A stretch of DNA of 64,000 bases from the NCBI GenBank assembly GCA_002428265.1, contig DIUR01000033.1:124001-188000 (forward strand), in the 5' to 3' direction. The stretch is from Bacteriovoracaceae bacterium UBA6153. Its GTDB lineage: Bacteria > Bdellovibrionota > Bacteriovoracia > Bacteriovoracales > Bacteriovoracaceae. The notes below the pieces were generated by a model. It was not told the DNA's origin. It did no database searches and saw only the letters and a list, made by a program, of their open reading frames with translations. Every line of letters begins with the position of its first letter. The stretch's first letter is position 1. Position numbers and translations under genes: made by a program. Below, piece after piece: positions 24,177-32,252 of this stretch.

Positions 24177-27100
24177 AAACCTCATTAGTCTTTCTATTAT
24201 TAGCGGTTTCACTAAATAGCTTTGCTAAAGTCACAGACCCTGGCTCTACTGATCCAGGAGTGAATCCTGGCCCAGTGTCGACTCCGGCCATGCCTGAAAT
24301 TCAAATGAGTGGAATTGGTGCTGACTCTTTAGGGGCAGTGGCAAAATATACAGAAAGCTATTTTGATAAACGAATCGTTCAAAGACCAAAAACTGAAGTC
24401 AATCAGTACCTGGGAGATTTAACGACTTCTTTTAATCTTCAACTTCCAAAGAGCTTCCAGTCACTTCAACAATTAAGCTTTAAATACAATTCTTCACAGT
24501 TTTTAAACATAGGTTATGGAATTGGTTTTTCACTAGAGCTGCCAAGAATAGAGTCTGAACAAGATGAATTAAGAATCACTGGATTTGGCAATGGTGGCGT
24601 ACTAATTAAAACGTCATCAGTTGCTGCACAGGCAAGAATAAAAAAGATCGCGTCTGTTTTAAAACTCTCTGTCATGCCTTCACTTACATATTACTTAAAT
24701 CAATCGGGTGAAGACTCGTCTCTGTATGTGAGTTCACAGAGCTTTTTTGCTCAAATCAAAACAAGTGGAGAGACTTGGATTTTTAATAAAGAAGGAAATC
24801 CAACCCATGCTTTTGGAATTAAAAATAAAGGAATTCAATTTTTCTATAATAACAATCATCTGACTGCGATAAAAGATTTAGATGCTATCTGGGCAGTGAA
24901 TATTTCATACGCCGTAGATAAAAAAACCATTCAAAACTATAACGGAGTTTTACTTAACAAAGTTTTAGGAATTAACAATGTCACAATTCTTCAAGGTGAT
25001 AGAAAATTGAAATATCAATTTTTCTATAGCGATGAGTACCTGACGAATGTCACAGAAAAAGGAAGCATTAAAAAAATCTTTCAGGCCGACTATGGCCACG
25101 TCTCTGAACATAAATTCAACACTATTCAAGAAAGAGGAGATATTGATTTTAAACCCAATACCGCCCTTACCTACTCTGCTGATCTTCAGAATTTAGAGTG
25201 GATGGATATCGATGGAGAATCAGGAGTTTTTAGCGTTGATTTAAACGGGGACTTTTATCTTGATAAAGTCGTATTAAACATTAAAGAGATTAATTCATCA
25301 GCTTTAGCACATTTAAAAAACTATAAAATTAAATGTAATGAAGGTACCAGAATCTGTAGAGCTCCAATTAATAGATCTGACCTTGAAAATCTACTAAACA
25401 ATCTTCCTCAAAAACTTACGGCCTATATTGCAGTTAATGACAATGGCTCTTTAGTTTATAAAGAAGATGCAACTCTTTCACTAAAAAGCGGCACGGTGAA
25501 GTTTTTTAATTTTTCAGTTAAAGAAGAATATAAGAAAATTCCAACGAGAGAAGATGAATGGCATGTCTACACTTTCCAAACTGATTTAAAACTCATAGCA
25601 ACACCAAAATTTTTAGATATTGATGGAAATGGTAAAAAAGATATTCTTATCTGCGACAATGATTCAGACTTCAAATCCTTTGATCGCTCTCTGTCTGGTA
25701 ATTATAATGGTCAGAAACAAAATCCTGTTGTCACTAGCTATTATGATTTTCTAACTAAAGGATCTGACGACATCTTTAAAGAAAAAGGCTCTATTTTAGC
25801 AGCATTTCTAGTGTCATCAGATAGAGATGTTTTAAAGACATTTTCTAAGGATCTCGAAAATGGAAAATTTCACTTTGTTTTAAATGCCTCAAAACTCACA
25901 AAAGTTAACTTTAATGGTAGTCTTGCTTGTAATCAATTCAGTATGCCAATTGATTATAACAATGATGGCCACACGGATTTATTAACTGGGAATAAGGTTG
26001 TTTTATTTGCAAGGCCTGGCGCTGGAAAAGTATTAGATTTATCTAAAGAAGAAGTTAAAAAATTATTCAATGCCCCTGCAGCAGATCTTGCTATCACCAA
26101 ATCTCCAGTTGAGCTTCTTGATTTAAAAAATGATGGGAAACTTACTTTTGTAGAAGCATTTGCGTCTTATACTGACCGTCAGGATAGATCTCTTGTTTAT
26201 CTTCAAGATGGAATGAGATTTAAAGTCCACCGTCCTGCTCCTGTAAAACTTTTAATTAAAGAAAACGTCACTTTTGGTGGATACTCCCAAGTTGACTACA
26301 TTTATCACAACGGCTCGGCCCTTGTATCTTCAATTCTCTTTTCGCCAAGACCCGCTGAAAATAGCAATAGCTCAAAATACAGTCCACAAATCAGTAAGCA
26401 GCCTCGTTACAAAAAAGTTTATGAATATGGAGGGTCTCGCCTCTCTGACCAATTCAACATTCTACTTGGGCATAAAAATTCTAAGGAAAGCACTTTCCTG
26501 GAAAATATTAGCACTAATGAGTTAAGCCTGAGCAGATTTCAATCACTCACTTTTGATCAAGACTTTCAAAATGGCCCACTATTCTTTTTAAGTCGTGCAA
26601 GAAAAAATGGAAGGATTCTAAAGCAAGAAGTCTTTGAAAAAGATGGATCACTTTTAAATAGAGTTATTAACACTTATGCCGAAAAAACAGACTTAGGCGA
26701 AAACCGTCTTTATGCTTATTTAAAAGAGCAAAAGAATTTCACAAGAGGACTTGGGAAAGTTGATCTTGAAACAATCAATGATGTTTCATCTCCCCTGGCC
26801 CCTTATACATTCTTATCAAAAAGAGAGACTTCAAAATCAAGCTCTAACTCAATTAATAGTTTAGATAAATATGACTTTAACTCCGAGCAGTTTCTTTTAT
26901 TGTTAAAATCATCTCAAACTTTTGACGGTAATCTTTTGAAACTAAGATCTGATTTAACATTAAGCTATGATGAAGCAGGGCTTTTAGTTGCAAAAAGACA
27001 ATCTGGTATTGAGAGCAATTTTAGTTATGACTCTCTTGGAAGAATTGTCGGCACTTCTGATCAACGCGGAAAAAATGCAGAGTATAGTTATCACTTAACG

Positions 27101-29569
27101 ACTCCTCTTGTGGCAGATGTTGTTGAAGACGGAATCTCTCGTCACTTCGATTATGACTTTGCAACTAACTTTCTTAATAAGTCAGTTATCAACAATAAAA
27201 CTACTTTTTATAAGTGGAGTAATGATGAAATTCTTCTATCACTTGATCGTGAAGCCAACAATCAAATCGTTAATTTCTATAAATTAGAAAAGAATGGTTT
27301 AAAGTTCGACATTAAAACAGCTGACACTTCTAAAGAATACTCAATTGACGGTTTTGGTAGAATCATCGAAATTAGAAAAACAATTGCTGATCAGGTTATT
27401 ATTGAAAAGGCCGTGACTTATAATGACCAAGACCAAGAGATCTCTGCAAAAATCCCTTATTTTGCTGATGAAAGAATGAGTGTGGCCCTATCATATACAT
27501 ACGACGGTCTAGGGCGTCAGACATCTGAGCTTCTAAGTGGGTCTTGGAATAACTTCTATGTAAACTTCTTAAAATCATCACAATATGATGATCAAGGCCT
27601 ATTAAGCCAGTCGGAAACATTGAGTGATTCAATCGTTAAAAAAAGTCATTTCTATAGCAACGAACGCGGTCAGGTAGTGGCCCACGAAACTCCATCTGAA
27701 GCGGTAAGCTTCTCAATAAACCCTTTAGGAGACATCCTTGGTGTTAATGAGTTGGAAGCAAAATACTCATATGATGAATTTGGAAAACTTCGCTCAACGA
27801 CATCATTAAAACTTCCTTGGGAAGAAATGTTCCAGGAATTTTCTCCGGTTATTAATAAAACATCTTCTACAACTGGAGACATGACTTATGACGCTTACAA
27901 TAGAGTTTCATTAGTTAAAAACTCATCTACTCTTGCAAGCTTTGAGCAAAGTCTAGCTTACGAACAAGGCCTGCCAGTAAGAAGCCAAGTGAATTTTGAA
28001 AACCTGGGTTTTACATCAGAAAATAGTTATAACGATAATAGGCTTCTCATTAAAAAATCATTCAACAACGTTGAAAGCAAACTTGACTATGATTTATTTG
28101 ATCGCTTAACAGAAGAAAGTATTAAAGCTGGTGTTAACCAGTATAAAGTTTCTTACGACTTTGCTGATGGCCAGTTAGCTGCCATTAATCCTTTTATTAG
28201 ATCAATTGAATACAATGCTAGCAATAAACCAGAGCTTATTGAGTTTAGTAACAATGTTGTTTTAAATTTAGGATACGACCTTTTTCAAAAAATCGAATCT
28301 GTTCAAATTGATTTAAATGGATCTAAGTCTGCAGGAATTATTTATAACGACATCAATAACGGCAAACCTACTAAGCTCTATAATAATGCTCGCTACTACG
28401 GTCTTGCTCAAAAAAATAAAACGTTTGGATATTCTGAAAATCTTTTCTTAAAGAAGCAGCCCCGAGTGAACTCTGCTTCACAGTCAGTATTCTATAATCA
28501 ATCAAATCTTGAAAGGCTTGATGGTTTTAAATTTGATTATGAAAATGATCTACTGGTAAAAATCTCTCACCCGCAATACGGGTCATTTAAGAATTTCGTG
28601 TCCCCTGATAAAGCATGGCACGCGACTTGTCCGCTAGAATCAAAATCACTCAATGAGTGTTTTGTAAAAATCAATAATGACGAGTTCCAGGTTCAAGGTG
28701 CCTACACCCGCGCTGTTCGTATTGAAGGACGCCTTGTTGGTGTTCTCTATGCAGGCGAGTTCTACCCTGCTCTTACAGATCACCTTGGAAGCTTGATAGC
28801 CCTTGTCACTCCTAAGGGCGACTCACTTGCGTTTGAGCGCGTTTATAATGAATGGGGAGAAAAAGAGTCTGTTGTTGGAAATAAGGAACTTGAAAAGAAG
28901 ATCCCATGGGCCTTCGCTGGACTTATCCAACATCCATTTTTTAATGGAGAAGTTTTACAATCAGAAACTCGCCAGTACATTCCTTCTCTAGGACAATGGG
29001 GGTCTGCGGATAATCTTGTGAAGTGGAATCCGAACACTTTAAAAAATCTTCCAGGGAATTGGTCACCTCTTCTTTACGCCGGTGGAAATCCTGTTAACAT
29101 TATAGATCCAACAGGACACTATAACTCTGACCCAAGTGATGGTGCTAGTTATAGTATGACTTATAGAGAGCAACAAAAAACTGATGAAGCTAATAAGTGG
29201 AACTCTGCTGAGGGCCAAGCTTATAGAGGTCAGGCGCAGAGAAATCTTGGAAAAGTGGCGCTTGGTGGGGCTGCGATGCTAGCGGGAGGAGCTGCAGGTG
29301 GACCAGTTATGGCAGCTGCGGGAGCCGCTGCAAGAACAGCTGCGATAGTCGTTACATTAGAGGTTAATGTAGCACAAGTTACGATTGGAGCATTTGTAGC
29401 GAAAAAGCCTAACCTAACGAACGAAATAATTAACTCTGCAACTAGTTTTATTAGTGACTATTTTTTTGATGAACATGGATTTACACCTGGGCCACCAAGT
29501 AATACATACGAATATGCAACGAGTATAAAAAGCGAAATTGAAAAAATGTACTATTTATATAAAGAGTAA
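24173..29569 (+). CDS. SpvB/FG-GAP/RHS-repeat giant protein with toxin-like C-terminal tail
   Basis: 1798 residues. Signal peptide MKTSLVFLLLAVSLNSFA. Residues ~60-130 have an SpvB/TcB-like opening (LSFKYNSSQFLNIGYGIGFS). FG-GAP-type Asp motifs (DIDGNGKKDILICD near 480; YNNDGHTDLLTG near 600) suggest a propeller. From ~930 on come YD repeats (NFSYDSLGRIVGTSDQRG, SIDGFGRIIEI, TYDGLGRQTS), then the RHS core: DHLGSLIALVTPKG, YIPSLGQWGSADN, SPLLYAGGNPVNIIDPTGH with Asp1645. The ~150 residues after DPTG are Gly/Ala-rich and hydrophobic, then a unique end: the position of variable toxin domains in polymorphic toxins and TcC proteins. GTG start, coupled to the lipoprotein upstream; small membrane-protein genes follow by 5 bases. 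Confidence 0.9.
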   Translation: MKTSLVFLLLAVSLNSFAKVTDPGSTDPGVNPGPVSTPAMPEIQMSGIGADSLGAVAKYTESYFDKRIVQRPKTEVNQYLGDLTTSFNLQLPKSFQSLQQLSFKYNSSQFLNIGYGIGFSLELPRIESEQDELRITGFGNGGVLIKTSSVAAQARIKKIASVLKLSVMPSLTYYLNQSGEDSSLYVSSQSFFAQIKTSGETWIFNKEGNPTHAFGIKNKGIQFFYNNNHLTAIKDLDAIWAVNISYAVDKKTIQNYNGVLLNKVLGINNVTILQGDRKLKYQFFYSDEYLTNVTEKGSIKKIFQADYGHVSEHKFNTIQERGDIDFKPNTALTYSADLQNLEWMDIDGESGVFSVDLNGDFYLDKVVLNIKEINSSALAHLKNYKIKCNEGTRICRAPINRSDLENLLNNLPQKLTAYIAVNDNGSLVYKEDATLSLKSGTVKFFNFSVKEEYKKIPTREDEWHVYTFQTDLKLIATPKFLDIDGNGKKDILICDNDSDFKSFDRSLSGNYNGQKQNPVVTSYYDFLTKGSDDIFKEKGSILAAFLVSSDRDVLKTFSKDLENGKFHFVLNASKLTKVNFNGSLACNQFSMPIDYNNDGHTDLLTGNKVVLFARPGAGKVLDLSKEEVKKLFNAPAADLAITKSPVELLDLKNDGKLTFVEAFASYTDRQDRSLVYLQDGMRFKVHRPAPVKLLIKENVTFGGYSQVDYIYHNGSALVSSILFSPRPAENSNSSKYSPQISKQPRYKKVYEYGGSRLSDQFNILLGHKNSKESTFLENISTNELSLSRFQSLTFDQDFQNGPLFFLSRARKNGRILKQEVFEKDGSLLNRVINTYAEKTDLGENRLYAYLKEQKNFTRGLGKVDLETINDVSSPLAPYTFLSKRETSKSSSNSINSLDKYDFNSEQFLLLLKSSQTFDGNLLKLRSDLTLSYDEAGLLVAKRQSGIESNFSYDSLGRIVGTSDQRGKNAEYSYHLTTPLVADVVEDGISRHFDYDFATNFLNKSVINNKTTFYKWSNDEILLSLDREANNQIVNFYKLEKNGLKFDIKTADTSKEYSIDGFGRIIEIRKTIADQVIIEKAVTYNDQDQEISAKIPYFADERMSVALSYTYDGLGRQTSELLSGSWNNFYVNFLKSSQYDDQGLLSQSETLSDSIVKKSHFYSNERGQVVAHETPSEAVSFSINPLGDILGVNELEAKYSYDEFGKLRSTTSLKLPWEEMFQEFSPVINKTSSTTGDMTYDAYNRVSLVKNSSTLASFEQSLAYEQGLPVRSQVNFENLGFTSENSYNDNRLLIKKSFNNVESKLDYDLFDRLTEESIKAGVNQYKVSYDFADGQLAAINPFIRSIEYNASNKPELIEFSNNVVLNLGYDLFQKIESVQIDLNGSKSAGIIYNDINNGKPTKLYNNARYYGLAQKNKTFGYSENLFLKKQPRVNSASQSVFYNQSNLERLDGFKFDYENDLLVKISHPQYGSFKNFVSPDKAWHATCPLESKSLNECFVKINNDEFQVQGAYTRAVRIEGRLVGVLYAGEFYPALTDHLGSLIALVTPKGDSLAFERVYNEWGEKESVVGNKELEKKIPWAFAGLIQHPFFNGEVLQSETRQYIPSLGQWGSADNLVKWNPNTLKNLPGNWSPLLYAGGNPVNIIDPTGHYNSDPSDGASYSMTYREQQKTDEANKWNSAEGQAYRGQAQRNLGKVALGGAAMLAGGAAGGPVMAAAGAAARTAAIVVTLEVNVAQVTIGAFVAKKPNLTNEIINSATSFISDYFFDEHGFTPGPPSNTYEYATSIKSEIEKMYYLYKE

Positions 29570-29574
29570 ATGTA

Positions 29575-29832
29575 ATGAAAAAGTATAAAAAATTTATTTG
29601 GCCGGCTATTTTATCAATTATTTTCACAACAATGATAAAACTAGGTTTAGCAACGCCGAGAGAAAGATTTACAGGAAGACCTGTATTAGCTGATGACACA
29701 TTTTCTTTTATCACATGGCTAATAGTCGCTTATCTTGGATTTTACATTATGCTTAACGGTCCAATCTATTTAAGAAAAAAGAAAGAAGATCGTATTGAAG
29801 GATTTCGCCGAAAGGATAAGGAAAAAGATTAA
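29575..29832 (+). CDS. Small two-helix membrane protein, module copy A (candidate immunity)
   Basis: 85 residues: basic start, hydrophobic FIWPAILSIIFTTMIKLG, a TPRERFTGRPVLADD loop, second hydrophobic FITWLIVAYLGFYIML, then NGPIYLRKKKEDRIEGFRR and a basic tail. It begins 5 bases after the RHS stop and is a close paralog of the protein at 31067-31327 and of the C-terminal half of 29854-30357. Small membrane proteins directly after a toxin-like RHS tail often serve as immunity proteins; here that is inference from position. The family is not recognised. Confidence 0.75.
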   Translation: MKKYKKFIWPAILSIIFTTMIKLGLATPRERFTGRPVLADDTFSFITWLIVAYLGFYIMLNGPIYLRKKKEDRIEGFRRKDKEKD

Positions 29833-29833
29833 C

Positions 29834-29857
29834 ATGAATAAACTTTTCATATCATGA
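29834..29857 (+). pseudogene. Truncated remnant of the 84-aa-type gene, copy A
   Basis: A 7-codon frame (MNKLFIS) starts with the same 15 or so bases (ATGAATAAACTTTT) found after module copy C at 31329 and occupies the same place after the 85-aa-type gene. Its stop overlaps the next start as ATGA at 29854-29857. I read it as the surviving 5' end of a deleted partner gene that now serves as a coupling leader. Confidence 0.5.
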
Positions 29858-30357
29858 ACAAGATAAAAAAATTACTACTCTCAATTCTTATATCTGTTAG
29901 TGTTTGCACATTAACTTATTATGAGTTTTTCACTCCACATTCTCCAACAGGTGCGCCACTATTTATCAAAAGCATTGATCAGTTTATTCTTTATTCTGCA
30001 ATAAGCTCTTTAATAATTTTTGGAATGATGACGGGTTTTATTCCAATGCGACATACGAAAAAAGAAGCTCAATCTCTAAAAAAAGCTGATGACAAAAATT
30101 CTAAAGGTACTCATATAAAAAAATATATTTGGCCAGCTATTCTAGCAATCATTTTTACTGCATTAGTAAAAATGGGTTTCATTACTCCTAGAGAAAAATT
30201 TACAGCGAAACTTATATTAATGGAAAATACCTTCTCATTAATTTCCTGCTTAATTATCTCCTATATTGGATTTTACATTTTATTCAACGGTCCAATCTAT
30301 TTAAGAAAAAAGAAAGAAAATCGCATTGAAGGATTTCGCCGAAAGGAAAAGAAATGA
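29854..30357 (+). CDS. Two-module membrane protein, copy B (fused paralogs)
   Basis: 167 residues with four hydrophobic segments. Residues ~85-167 (KKYIWPAILAIIFTALVKMG, TPREKFTAK, NGPIYLRKKKENRIEGFRR) are a close copy of the neighbours at 29575 and 31067. Residues 1-80 look like a diverged copy of the same module: SILISVSVCTLTYYEFFTPH, a TPHSPTGAPLF loop matching TPRERFTGRPV, and a second helix ending in a basic stretch. So this gene seems to be an in-frame fusion of two module copies. Start overlaps the mini-ORF stop (ATGA). Confidence 0.75.
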   Translation: MNKIKKLLLSILISVSVCTLTYYEFFTPHSPTGAPLFIKSIDQFILYSAISSLIIFGMMTGFIPMRHTKKEAQSLKKADDKNSKGTHIKKYIWPAILAIIFTALVKMGFITPREKFTAKLILMENTFSLISCLIISYIGFYILFNGPIYLRKKKENRIEGFRRKEKK

Positions 30358-30404
30358 GTGGATGTGTTGGAACATATTTAGGCACAAAGTTAGGGGAATT
30401 ATGA
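30354..30404 (+). other. 16-codon coupling mini-ORF between array genes
   Basis: Starts with ATGA overlap at the stop of the previous gene and ends with a TGA overlapping the ATG of the next gene at 30401. It encodes MSGCVGTYLGTKLGEL. It may be a translational-coupling leader or the remnant of a deleted gene; the Gly-rich text is too short to place. Confidence 0.35.
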
Positions 30405-30655
30405 AAGTTTTATCTGTCACAATGAGCTGGCTAGCTGTCCTAACAATACCGTTTTCTATCAATTCTTACCTTAAAACAGGAACTGTGCATACGCGCTGGG
30501 GACTTTTTACTGGCACTAATGCTCGTGATGCATTTTGGGGATTTCTGTTGATGAAAATTATTTTCGGTGGATATGCCTTTTGGGAAACATTTAAATATAT
30601 AAGAAATAAATATTACCCTAAAGTTGAATCTATAGAAAAAACAAAAAGGTTCTAA
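30401..30655 (+). CDS. 84-aa small membrane protein (second gene of module, copy B)
   Basis: I start at ATG 30401, which has AGGGG 5 bases upstream; a longer in-frame start at 30326 lies inside the previous gene and lacks a ribosome site. Hydrophobic residues 6-22 (VTMSWLAVLTIPFSINSY), then TGTVHTRWGLFTGTNARDAF, a second hydrophobic helix MKIIFGGYAFWETFKY and a basic tail. A decayed copy follows module C at 31329. The repeated pairing with the 85-aa-type gene suggests the two proteins function together. Function unknown; candidate immunity component by position. Confidence 0.7.
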   Translation: MKVLSVTMSWLAVLTIPFSINSYLKTGTVHTRWGLFTGTNARDAFWGFLLMKIIFGGYAFWETFKYIRNKYYPKVESIEKTKRF

Positions 30656-30656
30656 T

Positions 30657-31058
30657 ATGCATTTCTCTTATAAGATTACATCTCTACAGAAATCTAATAT
30701 TGAAAATCGAAGATTTCGAGCTTGGCTAAATGATGAAGAAAGCGAAACTCTGACATTTTTTAATGACGAAGTTTATTTCTCTACAATAATTTTTAAAGGG
30801 GCCCTTGTATTAGATAATATGACTTTGAAAAAATCAGAGGGAAAAGTTATTGTTAACGTCAAATTTAACAAATGTGCAAAGTATATAATCTCAGCCATTT
30901 ATTTTATTTTTTACGCTTTTTATATTTTTAATATTCCCAATGATTTAATCTTTCATGGAACACTCTCTGTACTCTTTATTGGACTATTGATGTACCTCGT
31001 TTCTTATCCAATTATTCGCTATGATGTAAAATCTGCCCTAATAAATGAATTAAAATAA
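30657..31058 (+). CDS. 133-aa membrane protein within array
   Basis: Begins 1 base after the preceding stop with AAAAGG upstream. Residues 1-75 are soluble and beta-like (SYKITSLQKSNIENRRFR, EVYFSTIIFKGALVLD), followed by two hydrophobic helices (AIYFIFYAFYIF, LSVLFIGLLMYLVSY) and a short cytoplasmic tail. Unlike its neighbours it is single copy and not related to the 85- or 84-aa types by eye. The N-terminal part resembles a PH-like or YcxB-type domain pattern in being beta-rich before or around two helices, but I would not assign it. Candidate immunity or accessory protein by location only. Confidence 0.65.
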   Translation: MHFSYKITSLQKSNIENRRFRAWLNDEESETLTFFNDEVYFSTIIFKGALVLDNMTLKKSEGKVIVNVKFNKCAKYIISAIYFIFYAFYIFNIPNDLIFHGTLSVLFIGLLMYLVSYPIIRYDVKSALINELK

Positions 31059-31066
31059 AATTGGTA

Positions 31067-31327
31067 ATGATGAAAAAAAATAAATACTTTATGTGGCCAG
31101 CAATTTTAGCAATCATCTTTACTAGTTTGATCAAACTAGGGACACTAACTCCCAGAGCAAAGTTCACAGGAGAGCTTTTATTAGCAGATGATGCACCCTC
31201 TTTAATTACATGGGTGATTGTCTCCTACATCGGCTTCTATTTTATGCTCAATGGACCTATTTATTTAAGAAAAAGGAAAGAAGATCGTATTGAAGGATTT
31301 CGCCGAAAAGATAAGAAAAAAGAGTAA
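31067..31327 (+). CDS. Small two-helix membrane protein, module copy C
   Basis: 86 residues from ATG 31067 (a second ATG follows at 31070; a TTG at 31061 is less likely). It matches copy A along its length: YFMWPAILAIIFTSLIKLG, TPRAKFTGELLLADD, WVIVSYIGFYFMLNGPIYLR, DRIEGFRRKDK. The 3' end and the first bases beyond the stop are nearly identical in DNA to copy A, showing a fairly recent segmental duplication. Followed by the decayed 84-aa-type gene. Confidence 0.75.
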   Translation: MMKKNKYFMWPAILAIIFTSLIKLGTLTPRAKFTGELLLADDAPSLITWVIVSYIGFYFMLNGPIYLRKRKEDRIEGFRRKDKKKE

Positions 31328-31328
31328 C

Positions 31329-31480
31329 ATGAATAAACTTTTAATTTTCTCTGGTTATCTTGCTCTTGTAACGATTCCATTTAGTGTAGTCCTTGTATCA
31401 ACACAGGAACTGTAAATACTAGCTGGAGCCTCTAAAGAGACCAATAATTGACTCTATATATCTGGCATCTTGTGGCGGAT
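31329..31480 (+). pseudogene. Frameshifted copy of the 84-aa membrane protein gene (copy C)
   Basis: ATG 31329 starts MNKLLIFSGYLALVTIPFS, aligning with WLAVLTIPFS of the 84-aa protein at 30401, then stops at TAA after 28 codons. In the next frame the text continues INTGTVNTSWSL, matching LKTGTVHTRWGL of the intact copy, before another stop. One frameshift plus nonsense changes therefore explain the loss. The decayed similarity fades near 31480. Confidence 0.7.
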
Positions 31481-31544
31481 ATTAGCTTTTCTCATTAAAA
31501 CAGCATCTAAATAAGACACTTTTTACCCATCTTCTTCATATATC

Positions 31545-31562
31545 TTAGCTTTTTTAAGCTAA
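31545..31562 (+). terminator. Weak 7-bp hairpin after the array
   Basis: TTAGCTT (31545-31551) and AAGCTAA (31556-31562) pair around four T. No T-run follows, so termination is uncertain. It separates the array from the next gene, which has its own AGGA ribosome site. The rest of 31480-31613 holds nothing else that I can identify. Confidence 0.3.
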
Positions 31563-31613
31563 CCACCTGTAAGCCGATGAGATAGTTAATTAATACAGTT
31601 CTCGAGGAATTTT

Positions 31614-32252
31614 ATGGTTACTTATTTAAAACACTTAATACTTCTGATGAGCATTTTTGCATCTTCATTAATAATGGCCGCAGATAAAAACTGTGTAGAT
31701 TGTGGAATGAAAGATGTTCAGGGGATGCCGGCGAATAAGTCGTTGGCGCAGCTGGAGAGAATTGTTAAGAGTGCTAGTAGTGAAGATCTCTACCCACAAG
31801 CAAGTCAAAATGATTATATTGAAAAGTATTGCTTAAAATTTAATCAAACTCCCAAAGAACTAGTAGGCTCATTAATTAAAGATTTCGAAAAAACACCATT
31901 CCCTGTTGATGAATATTTTCTTCATAATAAATGTCAAATGGAAGGTTATTCAACAGCAGTTAAAAGTCCAATGATTCACTCTATAGCAGAAGCACCTGAA
32001 TCAAGAGCTGATTTTTTAAATAGTATCTGGTTATATTATTCTAAAAAAAGAAAACAGCCTGAGATATTTATGAAAATTCTCAATACTAAAAATACGAGAG
32101 GAGAAACTATATTAGATTATATAGAATCACTTCGTGTGAAAGGAAGAAACAATCATCCTGACTTAGTCGATCCAGTGAATAATTTAATTGAATATGTCTG
32201 TTCCCATGGTGGTACATACTCTTTTCACAAGAATAAATCATGTCCAAAATAA
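31614..32252 (+). CDS. Secreted protein, unknown
   Basis: 212 residues with a signal peptide (YLKHLILLMSIFASSLIMAA) followed by a CVDCGM motif, which gives a close Cys pair at the mature N-terminus. The middle is helical (SLAQLERIVKSAS, AEAPESRADFLNSIWLYYSK), and MKILNTKNTRGETILDYIES resembles a single ankyrin-type repeat turn ('d-nGeTpLd-a'). Three further Cys lie near the C-terminus. ATG has AGGAATTTT upstream. Its last 13 bases overlap the next gene, so they form a pair. No known family. Confidence 0.7.
   Translation: MVTYLKHLILLMSIFASSLIMAADKNCVDCGMKDVQGMPANKSLAQLERIVKSASSEDLYPQASQNDYIEKYCLKFNQTPKELVGSLIKDFEKTPFPVDEYFLHNKCQMEGYSTAVKSPMIHSIAEAPESRADFLNSIWLYYSKKRKQPEIFMKILNTKNTRGETILDYIESLRVKGRNNHPDLVDPVNNLIEYVCSHGGTYSFHKNKSCPK

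Larger units (their letters stand above)
29575..31480 (+). repeat. Two-gene membrane-protein module present three times
   Basis: Order read along the strand: [85-aa type + remnant], [fused 85-aa types + mini-ORF + 84-aa type], [133-aa gene], [86-aa type + frameshifted 84-aa type]. The repeated 3' end of the first gene (around 29757-29820, 30291-30350, 31250-31318) and the shared start of the second gene define the unit. Different states of decay show turnover by duplication, fusion and deletion. Confidence 0.7.

Noticed and set aside
30326..30400. Longer N-terminus for the 84-aa array protein
   Set aside because: These codons lie inside the upstream gene in another frame; ATG 30401 has a good ribosome site and starts directly before the first helix.
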